A stretch of 9,275 nucleotides of DNA, taken from positions 1-9,275 of the forward strand of contig JAITWP010000169.1 in assembly GCA_031285365.1 (NCBI GenBank), written 5' to 3'. A model generated the notes under the pieces. The model was not told where the DNA came from and ran no database searches. It was given only the letters and a program-made list of their open reading frames with translations. This document shows positions 1 through 7,145 of this stretch, one piece after another (within the stretch, counting starts at the first letter, position 1; each line of letters opens with the position of its first letter). Origin of the DNA: Azoarcus sp. GTDB lineage: Bacteria > Pseudomonadota > Gammaproteobacteria > Burkholderiales > Rhodocyclaceae. Both the position numbers and the translations under genes were made by a program.

Positions 1-366
1 GGGGCGATCGGCGATGCCTCCGGCGCTCCGTCCCGGAGTGCGGGCCTCGCCCAGCAAGCCGGGCAGGTTGATTGCAGACAGATTCAGGAAGCCCCAACAC
101 AACACGCGCACCTTGACGCCCTGTCGTGCCTTTTCTTCCAGCAACTCGCCGATGCAGGGCGCCTTGCCGTCGCGCTCGAAATACATCGAGGGTTGAAAAG
201 CCCAGCAGATGTAGCTGATCGAACGTTCGGCCTTCTGGATCGCCCGGTACAGTTCCCCGAAGGCCGCCTCACCGCAGTTCAGCATCTTGAACGTGCAATT
301 CCGGTAACCGAATGTCTTTTTTTGGATGAACCAGTTCGACGGCGCTCCGGCCGGATCATTAGGCAT
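1..366 (-). CDS. Phospholipase D-like protein, N-terminal part (cut by window edge)
   Basis: Open from ATG at 366-364 to the left edge (122 codons), so only the N-terminal part is visible. After a short leader comes a segment typical of the first half of a PLD domain: an alpha helix with AFGELYRAIQKAERSI (about residues 37-52), a strand and loop YICWAFQPSMYF, then ELLEEKARQGVKVRVLCW (about residues 74-91). These match the usual 'aI..A..sI.i..w.f.....l...L..kA..GV.VrvL.W' pattern of the superfamily. The catalytic HxKxxxxD motifs would lie beyond the edge, so activity (phospholipase, cardiolipin synthase, nuclease or other phosphodiesterase) cannot be decided. No signal peptide is seen in the visible part. 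The start codon overlaps the prfB stop (TAATG), with a G-rich AGGGGG Shine-Dalgarno about five bases upstream inside prfB, so translation is probably coupled to prfB. Family assignment is fairly secure; specific function is open. Confidence 0.75.
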   Translation of the reverse strand, partial: MPNDPAGAPSNWFIQKKTFGYRNCTFKMLNCGEAAFGELYRAIQKAERSISYICWAFQPSMYFERDGKAPCIGELLEEKARQGVKVRVLCWGFLNLSAINLPGLLGEARTPGRSAGGIADRP

Positions 367-1470
367 TAGACCCCCTGCTTGAGACTTGCGGCAATGAAAT
401 CGTCGAGGTCGCCATCGAGCACGGCCTGGGTGTTGCCGACTTCGTGGTTAGTGCGCAAATCCTTGATCCGCGACTGATCGAGCACGTAGGAACGAATCTG
501 GTGCCCCCAGCCGATGTCGGATTTACTGTCTTCCAGTTTTTGCTGCTCGGCCTGGCGTTTGCGCAGTTCCAGTTCATAGAGGCGGGCCCGCAGCATTTTC
601 ATGGCCTCGTCCTTGTTGCGATGCTGTGAACGGTCGTTCTGGCACTGCACGATGGTGTTGGTCGGTATGTGGGTGATGCGTACCGCCGAGTCGGTCTTGT
701 TGATGTGCTGGCCGCCCGCGCCGGAGGCGCGATAGGTGTCGATGCGCAAGTCTGCGGGGTTGATCTCGACTTCGATGGAATCATCGACTTCCGGATAGAC
801 GAATACCGAACTGAAGCTGGTGTGCCGTCGCGCGTTGGAGTCGAACGGGGACTTGCGTACCAGCCGATGGATGCCCGTCTCGGTGCGCAGGTGGCCGTAG
901 GCGTATTCGCCGCTCACCTTGATGGTGCAGTTCTTGATGCCGGCAACATCTCCTTCGCTTTCTTCGAGCAATTCGACGGCAAAACCTTTTTTCTCCGCAT
1001 AACGCAGGTACATGCGTTCCAGCATCGAGGCCCAATCCTGCGCCTCGGTTCCGCCCGCGCCGGACTGGATTTCGACGAAGCAATTGGCCGGATCCATCGG
1101 ATGGGCAAACATGCGCCGGAATTCGATTTTCTCGATCGTCTCCGCGAGAACTTGCAGGTCGCCTTCTACAGCTTCAAAAGTGCCGTCATCTTCTTCGGCT
1201 TGGGCGAGATCGAACAACTCCCTGAGATTGCGTGCATCGCGGTTGATGGCTTCGAGAACCTGGACGACATCTTCGAGTTGGCGTTTTTCGCGGCCCAATT
1301 CCTGTGCGCGCGCAGTATCGTTCCAGACGGCGGGATCTTCCAGGGCGCGATTGACTTCTTCCAGCCGGGCCGACTTGACCTCGTAGTCAAAGATACCTCC
1401 GTAGCGCGCGCGCGCGCGCGGCGAGGTCTTCAATGGATTCGACTATGGCATTCTGGCGTTCTGCTTCCAT
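366..1470 (-). CDS. prfB: Peptide chain release factor 2 (RF2), made by programmed +1 frameshift
   Basis: RF2 recognises UGA and UAA in the ribosomal A site and triggers hydrolysis of peptidyl-tRNA. The protein is joined from two frames: codons 1-27 (1470-1390), one skipped base at 1389, then 340 codons from 1388 to the TAA at 368-366. The total is 367 residues, against 365 in E. coli. Visible motifs are the SPF stop-codon recognition tripeptide at residues 207-209 and the GGQ catalytic motif at 252-254, whose Gln is normally methylated by PrmC. The position equivalent to the E. coli K-12 Thr246 variant is Ala (248), the common state. The acidic N-terminal helical domain and the C-terminal segment with QNDRSQHRNKDEAM also match RF2. 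ATG 1470 was chosen because it gives the family length and the zero-frame leader MEAERQNAIVESIEDL; the Shine-Dalgarno upstream is weak. Divergent from fau, with a good -10 box 33 bases upstream. The next gene overlaps its stop. lysS, often next to prfB, is not present. Confidence 0.97.
1386..1401 (-). promoter_or_regulatory. RF2 programmed +1 frameshift site
   Basis: On the minus strand the sequence reads CGGAGG TAT CTT TGA C: an internal Shine-Dalgarno-like CGGAGG (1401-1396), a three-base spacer, the slippery CTT codon and an in-frame TGA (1389-1387). This is the known RF2 autoregulatory element. When RF2 is scarce the ribosome pauses at UGA, slips forward one base and continues as GAC (Asp28). 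When RF2 is abundant it terminates after 27 codons. Spacing is the same as in E. coli. Confidence 0.97.
1404..1420 (-). repeat. Alternating G-C dinucleotide run inside prfB leader
   Basis: Seventeen bases of strictly alternating G and C lie within the zero-frame leader of prfB, three bases upstream of the frameshift Shine-Dalgarno. They encode alternating Ala and Arg (about residues 18-22). Such runs are prone to dinucleotide slippage and can adopt Z-DNA; whether either happens here is not shown. Confidence 0.85.
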
Positions 1471-1502
1471 GGTGGTACTCTGGTATGTCGGGGAAACCGT
1501 TA

Positions 1503-1508
1503 AGTATA
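1503..1508 (-). promoter_or_regulatory. Candidate sigma-70 -10 box for prfB
   Basis: The minus strand carries TATACT (5 of 6 to TATAAT) in the 91-base divergent gap between prfB and fau. This would place transcription start near 1496 and leave a short leader of about 26 bases before the prfB ATG. No good -35 box is seen at 16-18 bases; TTCGTT at spacing 16 is the best and is poor. No equally clear box was found for fau on the other strand. Confidence 0.5.
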
Positions 1509-1561
1509 GCGGAGAGCCCCGCCAAACGAACGCGGGAAGGATTCCAGATAAACTCACTGAA

Positions 1562-2167
1562 ATGGACTCACAGAGAAAACCCATTCCGGACGATCTCGAA
1601 GCCCTGGCGCGCCGGGACGCGATGCGCAAGCGCGCACTGATCGCCCGCGAGGCCGCCCCTCCCGCACGCCGCGCCGTGTGGGAAGCGGTCATCATGGGCC
1701 ATCTCGATTCATTGATCGGCAAGCTCGCGCCGCGTGTGCTGGCTTTCTGCTGGCCGTTTCGCGCAGAAGCGGATTGTCGCGAGTGGGTGGAACGCTGGTT
1801 GAACGGAAACGCCACCCGTGTCGCAGCCTTGCCGGTGGTGGTGGAACGAGACGCACCGCTCGTTTTCCGACGCTGGAAACCGGGAATGGAACTGGCGCTT
1901 GATCAGTACGGTATTGCGTTCCCCGTGCATGGCGAGGAAGTTGCCCCGGACGTGGCGCTCGTTCCGCTCAACGCGTTTGACGCGCGCGGATACCGGCTCG
2001 GCTATGGCGGAGGTTATTTCGACCGCACGTTGGCCACAATGCAGACGGTCGCGGTAGGTGTCGGCTTCGAGCTTGGCCGCGAAACCGACGTTCTGCCGCA
2101 AGCCCATGACCATCCGATGCACTGGCTGGTAACGGAAGCCGGGGTTTTCCCCGCTGCGCGCGGCTAG
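1562..2167 (+). CDS. fau: 5-formyltetrahydrofolate cyclo-ligase (5,10-methenyl-THF synthetase)
   Basis: This enzyme uses ATP to convert 5-formyl-tetrahydrofolate to 5,10-methenyl-tetrahydrofolate, returning stored folate to one-carbon metabolism in the cytoplasm. The 201-residue product carries the family landmarks in order: the basic N-terminal RDAMRKRALIARE (residues 18-30), FRRWKPG (102-108), a P-rich beta region, and the signature VPLNAFDARGYRLGYGGGYFDR (134-155), with the GYGGGYFDR loop forming the nucleotide/folate site. The C-terminal LPQAHDHPMHWLVTEAGV also fits. Length fits the family (about 180-200). ATG 1562 was preferred to the in-frame ATG at 1433, which would overlap the prfB leader on the other strand and add 43 residues with no family likeness; ATG 1622 is a possible shorter start. 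The Shine-Dalgarno before 1562 is weak. No 6S RNA gene, which often sits upstream of fau in gammaproteobacteria, fits in the 91-base gap. It converges on the flavin-fold gene with 21 bases between stops. Confidence 0.93.
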   Translation: MDSQRKPIPDDLEALARRDAMRKRALIAREAAPPARRAVWEAVIMGHLDSLIGKLAPRVLAFCWPFRAEADCREWVERWLNGNATRVAALPVVVERDAPLVFRRWKPGMELALDQYGIAFPVHGEEVAPDVALVPLNAFDARGYRLGYGGGYFDRTLATMQTVAVGVGFELGRETDVLPQAHDHPMHWLVTEAGVFPAARG

Positions 2168-2188
2168 CGCCGCCCTTCCCTCTCGCGC

Positions 2189-2608
2189 TTATTCCACCTC
2201 GAAGTTGCTGACAGAAAAATCTGCGTAATAGCGGCCCGCAACGGCGGTAAACCTCAGCACGCAATAATCCGGATCCGTCACCCCTCCACCGTAATAGAGC
2301 GAGTCGCCTTCGCGCCAGATCATCTCCTTCGTTGCCGCGTCCTCACACACCTCCATGCTGCCCTTCAGCATCACGCCCCGGAAAGTGTCGCGGTCGAAAA
2401 AATAGATGCTCGCCTTCGGATTGGCACGAAATTGTGCCACGCGCATGCTGGAGGTATTGGTGGTGAACCAGAAGGTTCTGATGCCGTCACGCTTGCGTGG
2501 TTCAAGCACGGCCTTGACGTTGGGAAAGCCGTCCTGATCGAGAGATCCCACGATCGATACATTCCGGGCGTCGATGAACTCACCGATCATTTGAGTTGTT
2601 ACCTGCAT
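2189..2608 (-). CDS. Pyridoxamine 5'-phosphate oxidase-fold, FMN-binding (general stress protein 26-like)
   Basis: A 139-residue protein of the split-barrel flavin-binding superfamily. Visible are the N-terminal helix and strand VSIVGSLDQDGFPNVKAV (residues 17-34), the FMN-phosphate region TFWFTTNTSSMRVAQFRANP (45-64), then the strands ASIYFFD (66-72) and GVMLKGSMEV (78-87), followed by a helix with MIWREGDSLYYGGG typical of the general-stress-protein-26 branch. True PdxH enzymes are longer (about 210 residues) and have a C-terminal substrate region missing here, so it is unlikely to make pyridoxal phosphate; the substrate is unknown. ATG 2608 was chosen over the upstream ATGs at 2629 and 2626 because a strong AGGAGG (2622-2617) sits eight bases before it. 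That ribosome binding site lies in the last codons of the large membrane-protein gene, and one base separates the TGA from this ATG, so the two are almost certainly co-transcribed and translationally coupled. No signal peptide: cytoplasmic. Confidence 0.85.
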   Translation of the reverse strand: MQVTTQMIGEFIDARNVSIVGSLDQDGFPNVKAVLEPRKRDGIRTFWFTTNTSSMRVAQFRANPKASIYFFDRDTFRGVMLKGSMEVCEDAATKEMIWREGDSLYYGGGVTDPDYCVLRFTAVAGRYYADFSVSNFEVE

Positions 2609-2609
2609 T

Positions 2610-5600
2610 TCACTTTCCTCCTTCATCATTGTCCTGATCGCGCCTCTCGTCAGTGGCTTTCGCTTCTGAAGCAGCAGGCGGCTGAACCTTTTTTTTCAGT
2701 GACCACACGGTTTCTTTCCAGTAGCCATCCTTGAGCCACGCGGAGAGTCCCCGACTCAGCCAGCGAATGAGGACGGTCGCAAGCCAGAGCGTCCAGGCCA
2801 GCATGAGCCCCCGGTATAACCAGACAGGCAGGCTGAAGACTTCGACAACGGGCAACAGCGAATCGCTCCTGTCGGCAAACCAGGCCAGACTGTTGCCACT
2901 GGATCCGTAGCCGCGAATGCCCATGTCGGGTACGCCAAGCAAGCCCTCCGGCACGGTATTGACAAGCTCTTTCAGCATCACGAGGGTCAGAATGACGATG
3001 CCTGCCTGCATGGCGTTGAACTTGCTGGCCGACCAACCCGAACAGTATTCGCTCCGTACACGCCAGTCAATGACGATCAGCCAGAGCATGATGATGAACA
3101 GCGTCATCCACGAAAAGGTGGAAAAACCCAGTACGAGCAGGAACCACTGCCAGTATTTGATCGAAGAGATACCGCTCTTCGCCAGCAGGAAGGCGAGAAG
3201 AAGCGCCACCAGCAGTTCGCCCCAATAGAGCACCGCCGGGCCGAGCGCCGGGCCGCTCACACGAAGAATCCAGCGTTGATCGCCGAGAACGGTTTGCACG
3301 TCGATGTTGGCAGCCGCAATGCCAAGGTCGATGGCCGGACTCGCCATGGAAAAACCTGTATCCCCATGACGACGCAGCCGGAGATTATAGGTTTGCGCCC
3401 CCGGCGAGACAGGCAGACTCAAATGGTTTTCTCGCAGTTGCAGATTCAGGGCCGTACCGTTGCGCCGCACTTCGAGCACTTCCAATTCCGGCGGCAGGGT
3501 AATGAGATGTTCACCTCCCTGGCTTGCCCGCAGGCTGAATTCCAGCGTGACATCGCTGGCATGCCGACCCACGTTGTTCTCCAGCCGCACACGGTCGATG
3601 GCGCGAACCCCACCCTCGACCTCGGCAGGTTGCGTCAGGGTAAGCGCGAGCCTTTCGCCAGGCAGGGGATGAAATACGAACATCACATCGTCCCCGGCGC
3701 TGGCGAGCGTCACCGGCACGCCGTTCCATTCCAGATGCCAGGAAGGGTTCACGGTGACACGCCAGGTTTCCGCGTGATCCGTCAGAGGCGGGGCAAGGAG
3801 TTCGATCTTCTCCGCTTTGTTCAGTCGGGCCGTCCAGTTGACCTGTCTGGCATTGGTTGCGAAAACCGCCAGGGCGCGGCCATCCTGAACCTTGACTTCG
3901 GGAGTGGTGACGTGTTCTCCGGGCAACAACGGCACGGGGAAGGTGAAACCGGCCTTTTCCGGCGCGGTGCGCACAACCCGGGTCTGGACGCTCCAGTCGA
4001 GATCGAAAACGAGGTCGCGCTGCACGCGCACGAAAGGCGGAAACTGCTGCGTCGGCAACGAAGAAGTTGCGTCCTCGCCGTCTCTCCGTGGTGTGGCTGC
4101 GGCGGTGTCCACGCGGGAGAAATTGAGCGTCTCACTCAGGAGGCGATTCTCGTCGATACCCTCGACCTGCCAGTACACGCCGCCAAACTCGATCTGCGCG
4201 GGGCGAACCGGAAAACTGAGCGAAGCACCATCACCACTGAGTACATACTCAAGCTGGACATGATGAATGCCACGCGGCAGGGCAACGTAGTTTCTTCCTC
4301 TGACGCGCAGCACCGGCTTCGGTTCGCCGTCGACACGCACGCCACGCAAATCCATCCGTTCGTCCGGTTCCGGCAGCGCCAGCGAGGTTTCGGCCTCGAC
4401 GTGCGTCACGAGTACGACTTTCAGTTGAGTCGCTTCGGCATCGATACGCGCCCTGGTTATATCGATGCAAGCCGGTGCGCATGCGGGTGCCTTGAGCAGG
4501 CGGGTCTTCAGTTTCTCCAGCAGGTCATTGGGCGGAAATTCGCCACCCGGCGCAGCAGCGGCAGGCGTGGGAAAACCCGTTCCGGCAGCAACAAGACCGG
4601 CAAGGCACAGCATCATCGCCGTAGAGGAAAATGCAGACACTCCCGCCGCACGAGGTTTTTTCCACGGCGCATCGACGCCAGGAAAAGCCATGCGAATCGA
4701 ACGCCAGACGAGCCAGCCCAACAGCGCGACGGTCAGCAGACGCAGCAAACGGGTCAGCCAGGGCGGACTGACCAGCAGCCGAACGCTCTGCGCTTCGGTA
4801 ACAGGCCCGGACCAATGCAGCCGGTAGCGATGCCCCAATTCCCAGGCCGGTTCACCGCCTCCGGTCTGTGTAATGTTGTTTTGGGCATAACGCTGATTCT
4901 GGTTCAGTTTGGGCGTATAAGCTCTCTCAACGCTCCCCAACTGGGCAATTTTTCTGCGGTCTCCTATCTGGTCTTCCAATTCTGAAAGCGATGCTGCCTG
5001 CCGAGGTTCGACAGCTACAGGAACCGGTGGAGGGGTAGCTTCAATCGAGGCTAGCTCGTTGACGCGCTCTTCCTCCACAAGCAATGCTGCTGCTTCATCT
5101 GCCAGTTCAGCCGGCATTTGACTTTCTCTTCTTCTCTCGATGGCTGCTTCACGCGAAAGGGGGGCAATGCTCACCCTGGAACTCTCTTCGAGTTGCGGAT
5201 GGAGCGCACTACGAAGCTGCGCTGGAATGGCTACAACCGCCGCGCCAGCGAAACATAACAGCGCAATGCGCACACTCATGAGCAGCCACTTGTGCAAACG
5301 TCCCTCCGGCAAAGCTCGCCACAGCAGGGCCAGAACAACGACGGCAGCGAATGGATACACCGGCACGGACTCGTGCATGGCCAGCGTCAGATAAACCACG
5401 GAGACAGCCCCGCCCGTCAGACCGAACAACCTCCAGGCCAGCAGCGCGAAGAAGGCAGCAAGAAAAATATCCAGAATCGTCCAGCGTTCCACCCACACGT
5501 TGCTTGATACGCCATCCGCGCCCGGCGCGGCAATCAGGTGGTAACCGTAAGGCATGCGCAGGGTGGTCTCCACGCTGTCGAACGATTGTTGCCAAGCCGT

Positions 5601-6974
5601 CACCGGAACGCGGCTGGACGCTCCCGCCGCCAGCCGCGCGCCCGCATTGAGCGTGACATTTATCTGACGCCATTCCACGCCGGTCAACGTCTCGTCCGCT
5701 CCGTGCGTCACCAGCAGCGCCGCCGACAGATCATCGGAAGCGTTTCGGCCGCGCGCCGCGCTGTCGGCGCGTTCCAGCGTGTAAGGCGCGGCCATGTCGA
5801 ACCGCCAGCCCTGCCGCATGGTTCCCTCGATGCGATCCCGCGCAAAAAAACTGTTGCCGGAAAAATCCAGCCACATGTCGCGCCGCAACGTCAGCCGCTG
5901 GCCTTCGCGTTCGTTCTGCCCTCTGGAACGTTCCTCGATCTGGAAACGCGCTCCGGGGTTCACCACGAAAGCGGGCAATGCCTGCCACTCTCCGGGCACG
6001 CCCACCTGCCGGGGATCGACAGCGAGCATGTTCTCGCCGAAGGTCACCACGGTGGTACGCAAGACAGGAGCGGCTTCATAGCTCCAGACCTCCTGTGGGC
6101 GTTCCGGGGGAAATACGGGTTCGATACTCTCCAGCGGTTCATCGAGCCGCGCCCTGATTTCGACCGTCGACTGTCCGGGCATTACCTGCACCTGCAAGCG
6201 TCCATCCGCATCCAGCCGCGCCGCCCAGGGCGAAGTGATGCTCATTGGCACGAAGTGCGCGGGCAAAATATCCGGCACGCTCCATTCCCGCGCCTTGCCT
6301 GAAACCTTGAGCCGCAAACGGGTCGTCAGAATCGCCGGAATTCCGTCGGAGAGCTTGCGAACCACCTGGACATCGAGGCTGTCCCCTTCCCGTGCGGACG
6401 TATCGCCCGCGTCCTCCCGCATACCCAGCGTGAGCGCCCTGCCGTGACGTTCCAGCGGCGATACGGATCTTCCGTCGATGACGAGCGAAACCAGCGCCAC
6501 GTTCTCGGGAATGTCCATCGTCTGAGGCCGTTCCTGCCACGAGATCCAGCCGTTTACCGCATGCCTGCCTTCCTTCAGCCACACAACCGGCACACCGCCG
6601 CGTGCCAGCACCGGATGCGGTCGTCCATTGACCGTGACCTGTTGCGGCCAGAATTTGCGATCACCCGGCAAGGGCACGGCGCTTTCCTGCTGCAATTCCC
6701 AGTTCTGGGAAAACCGCATTCCGCCGCCCTGTTTCGCAACCTCCAGCTTCAACTCTCCCGGCCAGGCGCAGAAAGCGCGATCACGCCCCCCCGCCACGTC
6801 CGGGCAAAGCCAGGCTTCCTGTCCGTGCAGCACCCAGGCTTTCCACGGCTTCAGAGATTCCGGAATATCGCCGCCGCCGGACTTCGCCGCCAACGCGCTT
6901 CCTCCCCACAAGGCCGATACCAGCGCCGCGATCCAGACAAAGTGTCTCGTTTTCCACCCAAAACGACCTTTCAT
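2610..6974 (-). CDS. Large exported multi-spanning membrane protein with duplicated periplasmic module, family not recognised
   Basis: 1454 residues; I do not recognise a named family. Residues 1-30 form a Sec signal peptide (basic start, hydrophobic core, SALAA). A beta-rich periplasmic module A follows (about 37-313; Cys57 and Cys69), then a second beta region to about 490 with LRRDMWLDFSG near 363. Membrane segments are predicted by eye at about 497-519, 521-535 (weak), 538-555 and 563-585. A charged Glu/Ala and Asn/Gln-rich linker (588-715) leads to a segment at 739-760, then a signal-like one at 777-808. Module B (about 812-1203, starting with CAPAC at 832-836) resembles module A in order and spacing. 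The C-terminus has segments at 1249-1266, 1274-1303 (perhaps a hairpin), 1322-1340 and 1376-1404, then a basic, charged tail. Positive residues fit periplasmic modules and a cytoplasmic tail. ATG 6974 (GAGG nine bases upstream) was chosen because the longer reading to 7085 covers the promoter and adds no signal features; ATGs at 6989 and 6998 remain possible. First gene of a unit with the flavin-fold gene. Confidence 0.85.
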   Translation of the reverse strand: MKGRFGWKTRHFVWIAALVSALWGGSALAAKSGGGDIPESLKPWKAWVLHGQEAWLCPDVAGGRDRAFCAWPGELKLEVAKQGGGMRFSQNWELQQESAVPLPGDRKFWPQQVTVNGRPHPVLARGGVPVVWLKEGRHAVNGWISWQERPQTMDIPENVALVSLVIDGRSVSPLERHGRALTLGMREDAGDTSAREGDSLDVQVVRKLSDGIPAILTTRLRLKVSGKAREWSVPDILPAHFVPMSITSPWAARLDADGRLQVQVMPGQSTVEIRARLDEPLESIEPVFPPERPQEVWSYEAAPVLRTTVVTFGENMLAVDPRQVGVPGEWQALPAFVVNPGARFQIEERSRGQNEREGQRLTLRRDMWLDFSGNSFFARDRIEGTMRQGWRFDMAAPYTLERADSAARGRNASDDLSAALLVTHGADETLTGVEWRQINVTLNAGARLAAGASSRVPVTAWQQSFDSVETTLRMPYGYHLIAAPGADGVSSNVWVERWTILDIFLAAFFALLAWRLFGLTGGAVSVVYLTLAMHESVPVYPFAAVVVLALLWRALPEGRLHKWLLMSVRIALLCFAGAAVVAIPAQLRSALHPQLEESSRVSIAPLSREAAIERRRESQMPAELADEAAALLVEEERVNELASIEATPPPVPVAVEPRQAASLSELEDQIGDRRKIAQLGSVERAYTPKLNQNQRYAQNNITQTGGGEPAWELGHRYRLHWSGPVTEAQSVRLLVSPPWLTRLLRLLTVALLGWLVWRSIRMAFPGVDAPWKKPRAAGVSAFSSTAMMLCLAGLVAAGTGFPTPAAAAPGGEFPPNDLLEKLKTRLLKAPACAPACIDITRARIDAEATQLKVVLVTHVEAETSLALPEPDERMDLRGVRVDGEPKPVLRVRGRNYVALPRGIHHVQLEYVLSGDGASLSFPVRPAQIEFGGVYWQVEGIDENRLLSETLNFSRVDTAAATPRRDGEDATSSLPTQQFPPFVRVQRDLVFDLDWSVQTRVVRTAPEKAGFTFPVPLLPGEHVTTPEVKVQDGRALAVFATNARQVNWTARLNKAEKIELLAPPLTDHAETWRVTVNPSWHLEWNGVPVTLASAGDDVMFVFHPLPGERLALTLTQPAEVEGGVRAIDRVRLENNVGRHASDVTLEFSLRASQGGEHLITLPPELEVLEVRRNGTALNLQLRENHLSLPVSPGAQTYNLRLRRHGDTGFSMASPAIDLGIAAANIDVQTVLGDQRWILRVSGPALGPAVLYWGELLVALLLAFLLAKSGISSIKYWQWFLLVLGFSTFSWMTLFIIMLWLIVIDWRVRSEYCSGWSASKFNAMQAGIVILTLVMLKELVNTVPEGLLGVPDMGIRGYGSSGNSLAWFADRSDSLLPVVEVFSLPVWLYRGLMLAWTLWLATVLIRWLSRGLSAWLKDGYWKETVWSLKKKVQPPAASEAKATDERRDQDNDEGGK

Positions 6975-7024
6975 GATTTTCAACCTCATCCGGTTCATGC
7001 AGCAGGAAACAGCTTGATGCGAAC

Positions 7025-7054
7025 TATATAACAATCCCATATACGACAACGCAA
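7025..7054 (-). promoter_or_regulatory. Candidate sigma-70 promoter for the large membrane-protein unit
   Basis: On the minus strand TTGCGT (7054-7049) and TATATA (7030-7025) are separated by 18 bases; the overlapping TTATAT gives 17. The start of transcription would fall near 7018, about 44 bases before ATG 6974. The box lies in the most AT-rich part of the 171-base divergent gap shared with the dihydrolipoyl dehydrogenase gene. Confidence 0.45.
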
Positions 7055-7145
7055 ACCCGCCGCTCCGCGCCTCAGGCGGGGCCATCGGGAAGGTGGTACG
7101 ATCTAATGGTCATTTCATTCAGCAAAAACCCGACAAGGTCCGAAC

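Noticed and set aside
1433..1561. N-terminal extension of the cyclo-ligase
   Set aside because: It overlaps the prfB leader and promoter and does not resemble the family; the start at 1562 gives normal length.
1471..1561. 6S RNA gene upstream of fau
   Set aside because: The gap is 91 bases, too short for a 6S RNA of about 180 bases, and no such structure is visible.
669..1640. 323-codon open frame on the plus strand opposite prfB
   Set aside because: Antisense shadow; the minus strand encodes RF2 with all its motifs.
1387..1815. 142-codon minus-strand open frame ending at the TGA in prfB
   Set aside because: Only its last 27 codons are real: they are the zero-frame leader of RF2. The part upstream of 1470 overlaps fau and has no coding likeness.
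2160..2173. gcggc-tagc-gccgc hairpin at the fau stop
   Set aside because: Five base pairs and no U tract on either strand; not convincing as a terminator between the convergent genes.
3276..4985. 569-codon open frame on the plus strand opposite the large membrane protein
   Set aside because: It is an antisense shadow in GC-rich DNA: low-complexity Arg/Gln-rich translation, no ribosome binding site and no recognisable motif, whereas the minus-strand frame has signal peptide, membrane segments and repeated module.
7056..7080. cccgcc...ggcggg inverted repeat in the divergent gap
   Set aside because: Six base pairs with a 13-base loop and no U run in GC-rich DNA; too weak to call an operator or terminator.
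6975..7085. N-terminal extension of the large membrane protein to ATG 7085
   Set aside because: It covers the predicted promoter, has no Shine-Dalgarno, and would bury the signal peptide.
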